Assembly (NCBI RefSeq): GCF_013114825.1 | Contig: NZ_JAAVLX010000007.1 | Location: 620,001 to 684,000 of the forward strand | Direction: 5' to 3' | Source of the DNA: Bradyrhizobium australiense | GTDB taxonomy: Bacteria; Pseudomonadota; Alphaproteobacteria; Rhizobiales; Xanthobacteraceae | DNA length: 64,000 nt | Shown: positions 42,159-51,973 of the stretch, piece after piece | Position numbering within the stretch: the first letter of the stretch is position 1 | How the letters are laid out: every line of letters starts with the position of its first letter | The notes under the pieces: model-generated | What the model was told of the DNA's origin: nothing | The model's input: only the letters and a program-made list of their open reading frames with translations | The model's database searches: none | Position numbers and translations under genes: made by a program

Positions 42159-43580
42159 ATGGGATTCGAGTCTGCATCGCTGAATTCGTCTGAAGGAAGC
42201 GGAGAGCGATCCCGCTCCATAGGCGCGCCCGGCCGATGCCGCTTCAACCTGTTGCCCGCGCCGGCGGCGGCCATCCTGCTCGGTCTCGGATCGTCCGCGA
42301 ATGCGCAAGCCATTCCGTGGACCAACGGAGAGTTCGCTTCACCCTGGAACGCGCAGAAAATCTTTGAACCTTCATCGCTGCCGGACAGGACCGATCCGGA
42401 CAACCGCGAAGAGATACCGCCCGAGGACATGCCGGTGAAAAAGCGACAGCAGCCTGGCTATGAACCCGTCGGTATTCGCGCCGGCTCCTGGATGTTCAAC
42501 CCGTCGCTGACCGCCGGCACTTTTTATGACAGCAACGTCTTTGCCTCGAACACCACCCAGCGTTCCGACATCGCGGCGGTGATTGAGCCGACCCTGCGCG
42601 CGCACTCGCTATGGGGAAGGCACGGTGTTGATCTGAAGCTGGATGCGCAGCAGACCGTCTATAACCAGAATTCAAGCCTGAACCAGACCAATGCCAGCCT
42701 GAAGGGCAACGGCTGGATCGACATTACGAAAGACACCATGCTGCTGGGCAGCTTTCAGATCGCGCATCTGAACGAAGGCGTCGGCACGCTCAGTTCGCCC
42801 AGCAATGCCATCTCGCCAACGCCGTACAACCTGATGTCCGGCGACGTCACGCTGCGCAGGGAGTTCAACCGGCTGACGACGTCGGTCGGCTTCCGCACCG
42901 ATTCCTACGACTACCAATCGACGCGCGCACAGGACGGCAGCGTCATCAACCAGGATGCCCGCGACGGGCAGATCTATGCACTCCACAGCCGGATCGACTA
43001 CGCGATCTCTTCCACGCTCGGCTGGTTCGGCGGCGTCGAAGGCAATCAGCGCGACATCAAGGGAACGCCGGGCCACACCCTGGACTCGCAAGGCTATCGC
43101 GCGCTGTCCGGAATCACTGTCGGGCTGAGCAACCTTATCACCGGCGAATTCGGCGCCGGTTACGTCCAGCAGCGTTTCGACGATCCCTCGATCGGCATGA
43201 TCGAGGGCCCTTCCTATCGCGCGCGGCTGACGTGGCGGCCCACCCGCCTGCTCGACGTGCATTTCAATGCCGAACAGCTCGTGACGCAGACCACCGATAC
43301 CAGTGCCACCGGCGTGCTTGCGAACGCGGTTCAACTCGGCCTCGACTACGAACTGCGGCGCAACGTCATCTTGTCACTCGCAGGCGGCTACGAGAACGAC
43401 CGGTTCTTCGGCCAGATCCGCAAGGACCACGTGCTGACGTCCGACACGCGCGTCAAATATCTCGTCAACCGCTTCGGCGCCGTTTCCGCCTACTACCGCT
43501 ACACCAAGCGCGACAGCGACATTCCCGTCTTCACCTTCGACAAACACCTGGTAGGAATGAATGTTACAGCGCAATTCTGA
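42159..43580 (+). CDS. Outer-membrane beta-barrel protein of the exopolysaccharide locus (BBP2-type)
   Basis: A 473-residue exported protein starting MGFESASLNSSEGSGE; AGGG lies upstream of this ATG. A signal-like segment, LLPAPAAAILLGLGSSANAQ, is cleaved at about residue 49. The rest alternates short beta strands ending in Phe or Tyr (MFNPSLTAGTFYDSNVFASN, YRARLTWRPTRLLDVHFNAE) and ends HLVGMNVTAQF, a proper barrel C-terminus. This resembles the outer-membrane barrels often placed between GumB- and GumC-like genes. It probably makes the pore or anchors the export complex. It overlaps the kinase gene by 20 bases. Confidence 0.8.
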   Translation: MGFESASLNSSEGSGERSRSIGAPGRCRFNLLPAPAAAILLGLGSSANAQAIPWTNGEFASPWNAQKIFEPSSLPDRTDPDNREEIPPEDMPVKKRQQPGYEPVGIRAGSWMFNPSLTAGTFYDSNVFASNTTQRSDIAAVIEPTLRAHSLWGRHGVDLKLDAQQTVYNQNSSLNQTNASLKGNGWIDITKDTMLLGSFQIAHLNEGVGTLSSPSNAISPTPYNLMSGDVTLRREFNRLTTSVGFRTDSYDYQSTRAQDGSVINQDARDGQIYALHSRIDYAISSTLGWFGGVEGNQRDIKGTPGHTLDSQGYRALSGITVGLSNLITGEFGAGYVQQRFDDPSIGMIEGPSYRARLTWRPTRLLDVHFNAEQLVTQTTDTSATGVLANAVQLGLDYELRRNVILSLAGGYENDRFFGQIRKDHVLTSDTRVKYLVNRFGAVSAYYRYTKRDSDIPVFTFDKHLVGMNVTAQF

Positions 43581-45873
43581 CCTGCCCTATGTGGTCCCCG
43601 ACGAGCCTCCGGTTCGCCAAGCAGAAGGCTGGCAGTATCCGAGCGTCGATCTGCGCGAGATGGGCCGCATTCTGCGCCGTCGCTACAGGCTGGTGGTACT
43701 GCCGGTCGCCGTCCTGCTCGGGCTGGCGCTGACCTACCTGATGCTCGCGACCACTTTATATACGGCAACATCGACCGTGCTGGTCGATCCGCGCCGCGCC
43801 AATGTCGTCGAGACCAACCAGTCCGTGCTGTCGAATTTTGGCACGGACGACGCCACCATCGAAAGCCAGACGCTGCTGATCCAGTCGGTGGCAATATTGA
43901 TGCGCGTCGTCGGCAAGTTGAAGCTGACGGAAGATACGGAATTCACGCCCAAACCCGGCCTCCTCGATCCGATCAAGCGGCTGTTCAGCAGCAGCGGACC
44001 GAGTGACGGTGCAAGCCCCGAAGACGCCGCGAGAGCGCGATCGGTCGAGATCCTTCAGAAGCGGATGAAGGTGACGAGGCAGGGCACCACCTTCCTGGTC
44101 GACATCGCCGTCAGCTCGGAATCGCCGCAGAAGGCCGCAACCATCGCAAACGCGGTTGCGGACGCGTATTTCGACGAACAGGTTCGCGCCAAATACGATG
44201 CCACGCGCATTGCGGCGAACTGGCTCAACGGTCAGATCGACGAGTTGAAGTCGCGAGTCGTTGCATCCGAGAAGGCGGTCGAGGATTTTCGTTCGGCCAA
44301 CAACCTGACGGTTTCGCAGGGCGTAACGCTCAACGACCAGCAGATCACCGACCTCAACAGCAAGCTGATCGCCGGGCGCGCGCAAACGGCGGAGGCGCGA
44401 GCAAAATACGAGCAGGTTCAGGACATCGCAAAATCCGGTGGTGATCCCGGCGGCATCAACGCGGCCATTTCCTCGGAAATGATCACCAAGCTGCGCACCC
44501 AGTACGCCGACATCGCCAAGAACGAGGCCGACCTATCGAGCAAATATGGCGCGCGTCATCCCCTCGTCGCGAATGTCCGCGCCCAGCGGCGCGACACGCA
44601 AAAGCTCATCAACGAGGAAATCCGCCGCATACTGGAGAGCACGAAGCACGACTATGACGTGGCGCGTTCGCGCGAAGCGTCACTGCAGCAGAGCCTCGAC
44701 CAGCTCCAGGGTGTGTCCACTTCATCGGGCCAGGCTCAGGTGCGCTTACGCGAACTGCAACGCGAGGCCGAGGCCAACCGCACGCAGTATGAGTCCTATC
44801 TCGCACGTTCCAAGGAAACGACGGCGCAAGAGAGCCTGGAGATGCCCGACTCTCGAATTGTGACCAAGGCCAGCATTCCGATCAGGCCGTCATCGCCGAA
44901 GACGATGTTGATCCTGGGCCTTGCCGTGATGCTCGGGCTCGGGGCGGGCAGCGTGCTGGCTTTCCTCGCCGATTATCTCGACGGCCGCATCAAGACGCTC
45001 GAACAGGCCGAAGCCATTGCGGGCGTGCCGGCCCTTGCCGCGGTTCCGCTGATCGGTGCGCGAGAGTTGGCCCGGCTCGCCCGGCGCGGACGCAGCGAAC
45101 TCGACAGTTACGATCCGAAGACCACGAAACTGCTGCCGCCGGCGCTGCAGCCGCCCTTGACGCGCTACGCGATCGACGAGCCCGGCACGTTCTTCGCGGA
45201 GGCCATCCGCGCGGTCCGCCTGTCGCTGCAACGGACGATGCGGTCGCAGCCGGTGAAGGTCGTGCAGGTCACCTCGGCACTCGACAGCGAGGGCAAAACC
45301 ACGCTTGCCATCAACCTGGCGCAGTCGCTGGCAACCCTCGGCATCCGAACGCTGCTCATCGATGGCGACCTCCGCAATCCACAAGTGACCCGCTCACTGT
45401 GTCCGCGCGCCGACGCCGGACTGCTGGAAGTCGCGATCGGACACGCCGCCCCGGAGCGCGCCATTCTCGTCGATCAAAGCACGGGGCTTTCCATTCTGCC
45501 GTCGACCAGGATCAAGCAGGTCGAATACATCACGGAGCTGATGTTCTCCGACCGCATCGTCGACGTTCTCGATCACTTCCGTCACCGCTACGAATTGATC
45601 GTGATCGACTCACCGCCGCTGGTGCCCTTGGTCGATGGCCGCGCGCTCGCCGAACTGGCCGACCGCATCATTCTGGCGCTGGCCTGGGACCAGACGCCCG
45701 GCGAAGTACTGTCCCATGCCATGGACCTGCTGTACCCCGTCAGCGACCGGATCATGGGAACGGTGCTGACCCGCGTCGATCTCAGCCGCCTGCAGTTCTA
45801 TGACTATTACCGCAGTTCGGCTTACCTGAAGCCGTATGGCACCGCGGGCCTGAATGCCGGAGCCGCGCGGTGA
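43561..45873 (+). CDS. Polysaccharide co-polymerase / tyrosine autokinase (Wzc, GumC, ExoP type)
   Basis: A 770-residue protein. The Wzz domain lies between helices at about 44-64 (VLPVAVLLGLALTYLMLATT) and 440-460 (PKTMLILGLAVMLGLGAGSV), with a long periplasmic coiled coil. The cytoplasmic BY-kinase has Walker A VTSALDSEGKTTLAINLAQ (about 572-590), Walker A' LLIDGDLRNP and Walker B VIDSPPL. The C-terminus has a tyrosine cluster, Tyr747, 749, 750, 755 and 759 (FYDYYRSSAYLKPYG), likely autophosphorylated. It sets chain length and couples synthesis with export. AGGA precedes the start. Confidence 0.93.
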   Translation: MLQRNSDLPYVVPDEPPVRQAEGWQYPSVDLREMGRILRRRYRLVVLPVAVLLGLALTYLMLATTLYTATSTVLVDPRRANVVETNQSVLSNFGTDDATIESQTLLIQSVAILMRVVGKLKLTEDTEFTPKPGLLDPIKRLFSSSGPSDGASPEDAARARSVEILQKRMKVTRQGTTFLVDIAVSSESPQKAATIANAVADAYFDEQVRAKYDATRIAANWLNGQIDELKSRVVASEKAVEDFRSANNLTVSQGVTLNDQQITDLNSKLIAGRAQTAEARAKYEQVQDIAKSGGDPGGINAAISSEMITKLRTQYADIAKNEADLSSKYGARHPLVANVRAQRRDTQKLINEEIRRILESTKHDYDVARSREASLQQSLDQLQGVSTSSGQAQVRLRELQREAEANRTQYESYLARSKETTAQESLEMPDSRIVTKASIPIRPSSPKTMLILGLAVMLGLGAGSVLAFLADYLDGRIKTLEQAEAIAGVPALAAVPLIGARELARLARRGRSELDSYDPKTTKLLPPALQPPLTRYAIDEPGTFFAEAIRAVRLSLQRTMRSQPVKVVQVTSALDSEGKTTLAINLAQSLATLGIRTLLIDGDLRNPQVTRSLCPRADAGLLEVAIGHAAPERAILVDQSTGLSILPSTRIKQVEYITELMFSDRIVDVLDHFRHRYELIVIDSPPLVPLVDGRALAELADRIILALAWDQTPGEVLSHAMDLLYPVSDRIMGTVLTRVDLSRLQFYDYYRSSAYLKPYGTAGLNAGAAR

Positions 45874-47264
45874 GAGCGCGCGGACCGTTGAACGGATCGG
45901 CCAGTATCGCACGGGTGCATCGCCGCCCCCTTGCCCCATCACGGCCGGCTTCCCATGCGCACAGGCGCATCGCGAATGCCGACGCCTTCATCGAACGGAT
46001 CGCGACCGGCTTGATGCTGCTGGCCGTCATGGCAACATTCACGCTCTCGTCCTCCGTCCTGACCAACTGGAAGATCCACTATTTGACGGCGGGCGGAAAC
46101 TTTTACGAAAAGCTGCACCCGACGACCTATTTCACATTGCTGGCATTCTCTCTTCTACTAATGCGTAGCCGCGGCCCGGTCGGCGAGATCAACCGGATGT
46201 TTTCCGAATCCAAATTGCTGCTGGCCTATCTGCTTTGCTGGCTGTTTCTGCTGGTCCAGGTGATCGTGCTCGAACGCCCGTTCACGGTCATCATTGACAC
46301 GTTTCTGCTGCCGATCCTGATCGCGCTGGTGATGTGGCAGTTGTCGGCTGCGCAAAAGCGACCGCTGGTCTGGGCCATTCACCTGACGATCCTGCTGAAC
46401 GTCGTGCTCGGATACTATGAGTATTTCTCGGGGCATCGGCTGATCCCGCTGACGCTCGGCGATGTCGTGGTGGTGGGAGAATGGCGCTCCGCGGCGCTGC
46501 TGGGTCACCCGCTCACGGCATCCGGCATCGTCGGCGCCTACGTGCTCGCGCTGGTGCTCCGTCCGGCAATCTGCCCGCCGCTCCTGATACGGCTGCCGCT
46601 GATCGCATTCTGCCTGGCATCGCTGATGGCCTTTGGCGGCCGGACGTCGCTGGTCACGGTGCTGGCGATGATCGGGCTGGTCGGGGGCTTTGAAGCGATC
46701 CGCCTGATGCGCGGAAAGCGAACGCCGCTTCCCGCGGCCATTCTCGCCATCTGCGTGCTGTTTGCCGCCGGCGCCATCATCTTCGCCGCATTCGACCTCG
46801 GCATTTTCGACAAGATGCTGCTGCGCTTCTCTTCCGACAAGGGCAGCACGCTGGCACGCTTCGCCACCTTCAGCCTGCTCTCGCATTTCGATTGGAACGA
46901 ACTGATCCTCGGCCCCAATCCGGTCCGGGTGAATGCGCTGCAGTCGCAGCTCGGCCTCAATTACGGCATCGAGAACTTCTGGATCTCCTCCATCGTGCAG
47001 TTCGGCCTCATCCATACCGTCCTGCTGACGGTCGGGCTGGTCTGCTTCTTCGTCGAATTACTGCGCCGTTCGAGCGCTGCGGTATGGGCGATCGTGCTGC
47101 TGATCGTCGTCATCGCGGCGAGTTCAGTGAGCTTCTCGTCGAAGAACATTCAGCTCGCGCAGTTCGTGATCCTCATTTCGGTCCTGCTGCCGCGCGAGCA
47201 GCGGCGCGTTGCCGCGTCCCCGCAAGTCCGCACGCCTGTCACCTACCGGTCCGTTCCGGCATAA
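45870..47264 (+). CDS. Exopolysaccharide polymerase (Wzy / O-antigen ligase-like)
   Basis: A 464-residue inner-membrane protein beginning with GTG that overlaps the kinase stop (GTGA). It has about ten to eleven hydrophobic segments and a large periplasmic loop containing RFSSDKGSTLARFATFSLLS and LILGPNPVRV. Loops of this kind are typical of the Wzy_C family, and Arg residues there are catalytic in relatives. It joins lipid-linked repeat units into polymer at the periplasmic face. Sequence conservation in this family is low, so the call rests on topology, the loop and location between Wzc- and flippase-type genes. Confidence 0.8.
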   Translation: MRARGPLNGSASIARVHRRPLAPSRPASHAHRRIANADAFIERIATGLMLLAVMATFTLSSSVLTNWKIHYLTAGGNFYEKLHPTTYFTLLAFSLLLMRSRGPVGEINRMFSESKLLLAYLLCWLFLLVQVIVLERPFTVIIDTFLLPILIALVMWQLSAAQKRPLVWAIHLTILLNVVLGYYEYFSGHRLIPLTLGDVVVVGEWRSAALLGHPLTASGIVGAYVLALVLRPAICPPLLIRLPLIAFCLASLMAFGGRTSLVTVLAMIGLVGGFEAIRLMRGKRTPLPAAILAICVLFAAGAIIFAAFDLGIFDKMLLRFSSDKGSTLARFATFSLLSHFDWNELILGPNPVRVNALQSQLGLNYGIENFWISSIVQFGLIHTVLLTVGLVCFFVELLRRSSAAVWAIVLLIVVIAASSVSFSSKNIQLAQFVILISVLLPREQRRVAASPQVRTPVTYRSVPA

Positions 47265-47271
47265 CTTTAGG

Positions 47272-48357
47272 ATGCCCTTTCGTATGGCCATCTACGTCGA
47301 CAACACCCACCTCGGACGCCACGTCACCGGTCTGGAACGCATCACGCTGGAGCTGTTCTCCGCTGCAGCGCTTGCGCCGCTCGACATCGTGCCGGTGACG
47401 GCGCGGGGTCTTCGCCAAATGCTGACGACGCAAACCCTGGGTTTGCCGATGCGGCTCGCCGCTTCGTCTTCCATCCTGCTATGTCCCGGCTTTCCGCCGA
47501 GTCCGTTGCTGCGGCCGTTTGCCTCGCGGGTGCTGCCCTATATCCATGATGATTTCCTGATCACGCGGCGCGCTGAGCTCAATATGCGGGCGCGGCTTTA
47601 CATGGCCGGCCCCTTCAAGCTCGCGTTGCGCCACTACCCGCGCTTTCTGGCCAATTCCGGCGATACCAGGCGCAAGCTTGCCGCGCATTGCCGGTCCGAT
47701 GCCGAGGTGACGCTCTATCGGCCCGCGGTGCGCAACGTGTTCGGCCTCGACCCCGGACAGCGCGGCGAACGGAGCGCGCAGCCCCGGCCGCTTCGGCTGA
47801 TCGCGCTGGGCACGGTCGAACCGCGCAAGAATTTTGCAGCGGCGGCGAAAATTCTCGGCGCGTTGCGCATGCAGGGATTTCCGGAAGCGACGCTGGATAT
47901 CGTCGGGAGGCCGGGGTGGGGCAACGACTGGCAAGCCCTCGAGAAGCAGCCGGGCGTTACGCTGTACGGATATCAGTCGGCCGACCGCGTCAATCAGTTG
48001 CTTGACGCCGCCGATCTGTTCATCTGCACCTCCCATGACGAAGGCCTGGGATTGCCGCTGCTGGAGGCGCAATACGCCGGCCTGCCGATCGTCGCCCCCG
48101 ATGCCTCCATCTTCCGCGAGGTGCTCGGCGAGTCCGGCATCTTCATCGGTACCGCAGATCCCGCTTCGGCGGCCGCGAGGATCGCGGCTGCGCTCTCGAA
48201 CGAGGATTGGCGCGCCCGGTACGTGGCGCAGGCAGTACGGAATCTGGCGCGCTGGAACGATCTGGCCCGCGGCGACCGCGAAAATGTCATCAGCCTGATC
48301 GCCCGCCTTGCTCACCTCGAGGGAAGCGCAAGTCCGGAGTACCGCCGCCTTGCATGA
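47272..48357 (+). CDS. Glycosyltransferase, GT4-like
   Basis: A 361-residue GT-B enzyme starting MPFRMAIYVDNTHLGRHVTG; a second in-frame ATG four codons later is nearly as good. The C-terminal donor domain has RLIALGTVEPRKNFAAAAKI, ICTSHDEGLGLPLLEAQYAG (the E-x7-E motif) and LPIVAPDASIFREVLGESG. It is cytoplasmic or peripheral and adds one sugar to the growing lipid-linked unit. Equivalent genes in gum-type loci add mannose (GumH). Donor and linkage are not readable from sequence. It is 7 bases after the polymerase gene. Confidence 0.85.
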   Translation: MPFRMAIYVDNTHLGRHVTGLERITLELFSAAALAPLDIVPVTARGLRQMLTTQTLGLPMRLAASSSILLCPGFPPSPLLRPFASRVLPYIHDDFLITRRAELNMRARLYMAGPFKLALRHYPRFLANSGDTRRKLAAHCRSDAEVTLYRPAVRNVFGLDPGQRGERSAQPRPLRLIALGTVEPRKNFAAAAKILGALRMQGFPEATLDIVGRPGWGNDWQALEKQPGVTLYGYQSADRVNQLLDAADLFICTSHDEGLGLPLLEAQYAGLPIVAPDASIFREVLGESGIFIGTADPASAAARIAAALSNEDWRARYVAQAVRNLARWNDLARGDRENVISLIARLAHLEGSASPEYRRLA

Positions 48358-49456
48358 CACCAGCGCCACAAGGCATCAGGATGGATTGCGGATCATTGCG
48401 GCCGGCGCCGTGGTGATCCTTCATTATTCGGATTACTTCAAGGACCTGCCTGTCGGCCGGTTCATGGTCGCGCACACCTGGCATTTCAATCTGTTCGTGG
48501 ACCTGTTCTTTGTGGTCTCCGGCTTTGTCATCGCGCGTCAATATTTCGGCCGCCTCGACGACGCCGCATCGATCGGCCGCTTTCTCTGGCGTCGCCTCGC
48601 TCGCATCTATCCGCTGCATCTCGCCACGCTTGCCTTCTATGTGGCGCTTGCCGGCGCGCTCCATTTCGGCGCCGCCCGAACGGACAATCCGGCGCGTTAC
48701 CCGCTCTCCGATCTGCCCGCGCAATTCCTGCTGCTTCACGCATTTGTCGGCGAGCGCCTGACGTTCAACTTCCCGAGCTGGTCTCTCTCGGCGGAGATGT
48801 TCTGCTATCTGCTTTTTCCGCTCGTCGCGCTGATCGCGCAACGCCGCAAAGAGGCGGTCGTTGCGCTCGTGGTCCTTGCCGCGATCGCCAATTCGCTTTG
48901 GGCATCGGCCGCCGGAACGGCGCCGTGGGCCGACTGGATCAACCAGGGCGGCGCCTTCCGGGCGCTGCCCGCCTTCAACCTTGGCATGGCCTGCTATCTG
49001 TTTCGCGGCCGGATCGCACAGTGGCCCAAGATTCCCGGCGCGCTGGCGGCAGCGCTGACGGCGTTTATCGTGTTCGGCTCCCTGCTGCCGACGATGACGG
49101 CACTGCTTGCGATCTACGCCATCGCAATCCTCGCCATTCAGGCGGACAGCGCCGGCCGCAACACGCTGCTGTCGCGGTTCGGCTTCGATCGCTGGTCGCC
49201 GCTGACCTATTCCTGTTACATGCTGCACATCCCGGTTGCGACCGTCGTCATCACCCTCGGATCGCGCCTGCTTTCCTTGTCGTCGCATGAAAGGCTGCTT
49301 CTGGCGCCGATGGCGCTACTCATTCTTGCATTCGCGAGCGTCGTCTCGCTGCGTACGTTCGAAACGCCGCTGCGGCGGTATCTGACCGAGGCTTACGACC
49401 GCCGCGCTATCAGGCGCGGGCCGCCTCCTGCGGTCTCGCAGCAGGAGAGCGCATGA
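48350..49456 (+). CDS. Acyltransferase 3 family membrane protein (exopolysaccharide O-acylation), first copy
   Basis: About 368 residues from a TTG at 48350 that overlaps the glycosyltransferase stop and has GGAG twelve bases upstream; a TTG at 48308 is an alternative. The domain starts HQDGLRIIAAGAVVILHYSD, followed by HFNLFVDLFFVVSGFVIARQ, FLWRRLARIYPLHLATLAFY and SWSLSAEMFCYLLFPLVALI, all typical of acyltransferase 3. About ten helices are present. These proteins move acetyl or succinyl groups onto sugars at the inner membrane, like GumF/GumG and ExoZ. Confidence 0.87.
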   Translation: MHDTSATRHQDGLRIIAAGAVVILHYSDYFKDLPVGRFMVAHTWHFNLFVDLFFVVSGFVIARQYFGRLDDAASIGRFLWRRLARIYPLHLATLAFYVALAGALHFGAARTDNPARYPLSDLPAQFLLLHAFVGERLTFNFPSWSLSAEMFCYLLFPLVALIAQRRKEAVVALVVLAAIANSLWASAAGTAPWADWINQGGAFRALPAFNLGMACYLFRGRIAQWPKIPGALAAALTAFIVFGSLLPTMTALLAIYAIAILAIQADSAGRNTLLSRFGFDRWSPLTYSCYMLHIPVATVVITLGSRLLSLSSHERLLLAPMALLILAFASVVSLRTFETPLRRYLTEAYDRRAIRRGPPPAVSQQESA

Positions 49457-50508
49457 TGACCGTCGTCGAACGCGTATCAGCAAACCCGCCATCCCTGAGC
49501 GTCGCGCATTCGCCGGCCCAAGCCCGCGACGGCGTCCTCGACACCATGCGCGGCATCGCCATTCTGATGGTGATCGGCATCCATTCGTTGCCGCAGCCGC
49601 TCGATGCCATCTGGGTAAAATCACTCGACGCGGCACTGCGGCCCTGTGTGCCGGTGTTCCTGTTCGCCTCCGGGTATCTCACGGCACTCTCCGGCCGCGT
49701 GCCGCTCGCAAAGCGGCTGAAAGCGGCCTTGATTCCTTACGCGATCGCGTTCGCCGCCGCCTACAGCTACATGGCCGTGCATAATCCGGCGATGGATCAT
49801 CGTATCGGCACGACGCTCGCCCGGTTCGGACTGGGATATGTGTTCGTCTACTACTACGTTTTCGTCTATGTCTGCTGCACGCTCGGTCTGTGGCTCGTCT
49901 TTGCGGCCGGCGGTGATGGCCAGCCGGCTTCAAGACAACGGATCGCCACTGTGCTGCTGCTCTCGATCGGCTGCGGTTTGCTTGCCGGCAGTTATCTCGA
50001 CCCGGCCATGTCCAGGGTCGGAGCGTCGGACGCACTGCTCGACGAAATCCGCATGCGCGACATTCCGTTCTGGTTCTCGTTCGTCGCGCTCGGCGCGCTG
50101 ACCGCAATATTCAAAGACCTGCTCGAACAGGATATGCGTCGCGCGCTCCTTGGTGCCATGCTGGCCGCCTATTTGTTCTACGCAGCCGTACGCATTTTCA
50201 ATCTTGGCGACGCCGCTACTTACGACTCGACCGCCTTTCTCCTCTATGCAGCTCTGTTTTGCGCTGCAGTGTTCGCGATCCAGCCGAGATCGCCGCTACT
50301 CGGGTGGATTGGCTCGGGCAGCTACTTCATCTATCTCTGGCACATCTTCATCGTCATGGCGCTGCGCGATCATACCGGGCTGCGCCAACTCGGCGGCGTC
50401 GCCAATTTCGCTATTTCCTGCGGCCTGACCGCCCTCATCAGCACGGCCGCACTGCTGGCCGTCCGGCAATTCGCCTCGCCCCGAATCTGCCGCTGGCTGG
50501 GAGCGTAG
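49453..50508 (+). CDS. Acyltransferase 3 family membrane protein, second copy
   Basis: A 351-residue protein overlapping the previous gene by 4 bases (ATGA). It starts with a hydrophilic leader and then DGVLDTMRGIAILMVIGIHS, PVFLFASGYLTALSGRVPLA and LLGWIGSGSYFIYLWHIFIV, giving about ten helices. It shows the same fold as the preceding acyltransferase but is clearly divergent, so the two probably modify different positions or sugars. It is 3 bases before the flippase gene. Confidence 0.82.
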   Translation: MMTVVERVSANPPSLSVAHSPAQARDGVLDTMRGIAILMVIGIHSLPQPLDAIWVKSLDAALRPCVPVFLFASGYLTALSGRVPLAKRLKAALIPYAIAFAAAYSYMAVHNPAMDHRIGTTLARFGLGYVFVYYYVFVYVCCTLGLWLVFAAGGDGQPASRQRIATVLLLSIGCGLLAGSYLDPAMSRVGASDALLDEIRMRDIPFWFSFVALGALTAIFKDLLEQDMRRALLGAMLAAYLFYAAVRIFNLGDAATYDSTAFLLYAALFCAAVFAIQPRSPLLGWIGSGSYFIYLWHIFIVMALRDHTGLRQLGGVANFAISCGLTALISTAALLAVRQFASPRICRWLGA

Positions 50509-50511
50509 ACC

Positions 50512-51951
50512 ATGCTCCTGAAGCACACCCTGCTCTATCTGCCCGCGCAGTTCGTCGGACCGCTGTTCCAGCTTCTGGCGATGATCGTATGGACGCATGT
50601 TGTTGACGAGCACACGCTTGGCGTCATCACGCTGATTACGGCCACCCACGAATTGCTGCAGATCGGCTTCCTCGCCTGGTGGTCGCAATTTGCCTTGCGT
50701 TTTCTCGGACGTTACCAGGACGTCAACGACGCGCCTCGCTTCTATCGTACCGAAAACGCGGTCTTGCTGGCGTCCCTTGCGTTGCAAAGCGCCGCCGTCG
50801 TCGGAATTCTGCATCTCGTCATCGCGCCCGGCGCCGGAACGGGACTTCTGCTGGCCACCGTCGCCTATGTGATAACCCGATCGCTCAACCTCTACATCGG
50901 CGAACGCGCCCGCGCGCGGCAGCAGATCCGGGTCTACACGATCCAGCAGGTGTTTGGGCCATCCGTCGGATTCGTCTTGGGCCTAGTGTTGATCAAACTG
51001 CTTGGCCAATCGCCAGATTGGCCACTTGCAGGTTACGCCGCCGCGCAACTGGCGGCCGCGGTCATCGTCCTGCCCTGGATCGGCTGGAGCCACCGACTGT
51101 GGCCAATCGACCGGGAGATCGTGGTTCACGCCCTGCGCTACGGCCTTCCACTGATTGTCGGCGGCGCGCTTGGCTGGGTCGGCCTCAATGCGTCGCGCTT
51201 CATTGTCAACGAAATGTCCGGCGTGGCCGCCGCCGGACTGTTCGCCGTCGGCTACGGCCTCGGCCAGCGGGCCGCGGCAGTTGCGGCCATGCTGGTGACG
51301 GCAGCGGCGTTCCCGCTGGCAGTGAAAAGCATGGAGCAGCACGGCGATCAGGCCGGGATGCGCCAGCTCGCCAACAACAGCGCCCTCCTTGTGGCAATCC
51401 TGGCGCCGAGCCTCGCCGGCATCATCATGCTGAGAACAGAGATCGTCCATCTCCTGATCGCGGCGCCATTCCAGGCGGTGACGCTCGCGATCCTGCCGCT
51501 CTCCACGCTCGCCGGCGCAATCCGCAACCTGCGCGCCCATTTCGGCGACCAGGTCTTTCTCCTGCAAAACCGTACGCGCTGGATGATGGCGATTGCCGCA
51601 ATCGACGCGTCGATGACCGTGGCGTTGAGTGCCTTGTTCCTGCCGCGATGGGGACTGCCCGGCGTCGCCGGCGCCACGGTGCTGGCCGCACTGGCTGCCG
51701 CCATCGTCAGTTTTTCAATCGGGTTTACACGGTTTGGCCTGCGCCTTCCGGTCGGCCATCTCGTACGCATCGTAGTGGCCACCATCGCCATGGCGGCCCT
51801 GCTGCGGATATTCCCGGAGGCCCGAACGATGCCGGTTCTGGCGGCGCACATTGCGGCAGGCTCCGCCACCTATTTCGCAGCGCTTGCCCTGCTCTATGCA
51901 CCGTCGCTGGTGCGTATGCTGCGGCCACGCCCCCAGCATTCAGGGGCGTGA
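50512..51951 (+). CDS. Polysaccharide flippase (Wzx type)
   Basis: A 479-residue inner-membrane protein with twelve to fourteen hydrophobic segments and no large loop. Typical stretches are QLLAMIVWTHVVDEHTLGVI near the start, YGLPLIVGGALGWVGLNASR, and AGLFAVGYGLGQRAAAVAAM. It belongs to the Polysacc_synt / MVF-MATE superfamily and turns lipid-linked repeat units to the periplasm, as GumJ does. Its position after polymerase and acyltransferase genes fits. It converges with the GH10 gene, 22 bases away. Confidence 0.87.
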   Translation: MLLKHTLLYLPAQFVGPLFQLLAMIVWTHVVDEHTLGVITLITATHELLQIGFLAWWSQFALRFLGRYQDVNDAPRFYRTENAVLLASLALQSAAVVGILHLVIAPGAGTGLLLATVAYVITRSLNLYIGERARARQQIRVYTIQQVFGPSVGFVLGLVLIKLLGQSPDWPLAGYAAAQLAAAVIVLPWIGWSHRLWPIDREIVVHALRYGLPLIVGGALGWVGLNASRFIVNEMSGVAAAGLFAVGYGLGQRAAAVAAMLVTAAAFPLAVKSMEQHGDQAGMRQLANNSALLVAILAPSLAGIIMLRTEIVHLLIAAPFQAVTLAILPLSTLAGAIRNLRAHFGDQVFLLQNRTRWMMAIAAIDASMTVALSALFLPRWGLPGVAGATVLAALAAAIVSFSIGFTRFGLRLPVGHLVRIVVATIAMAALLRIFPEARTMPVLAAHIAAGSATYFAALALLYAPSLVRMLRPRPQHSGA

Positions 51952-51973
51952 GCGCATTCGACGCGATCAGCGC

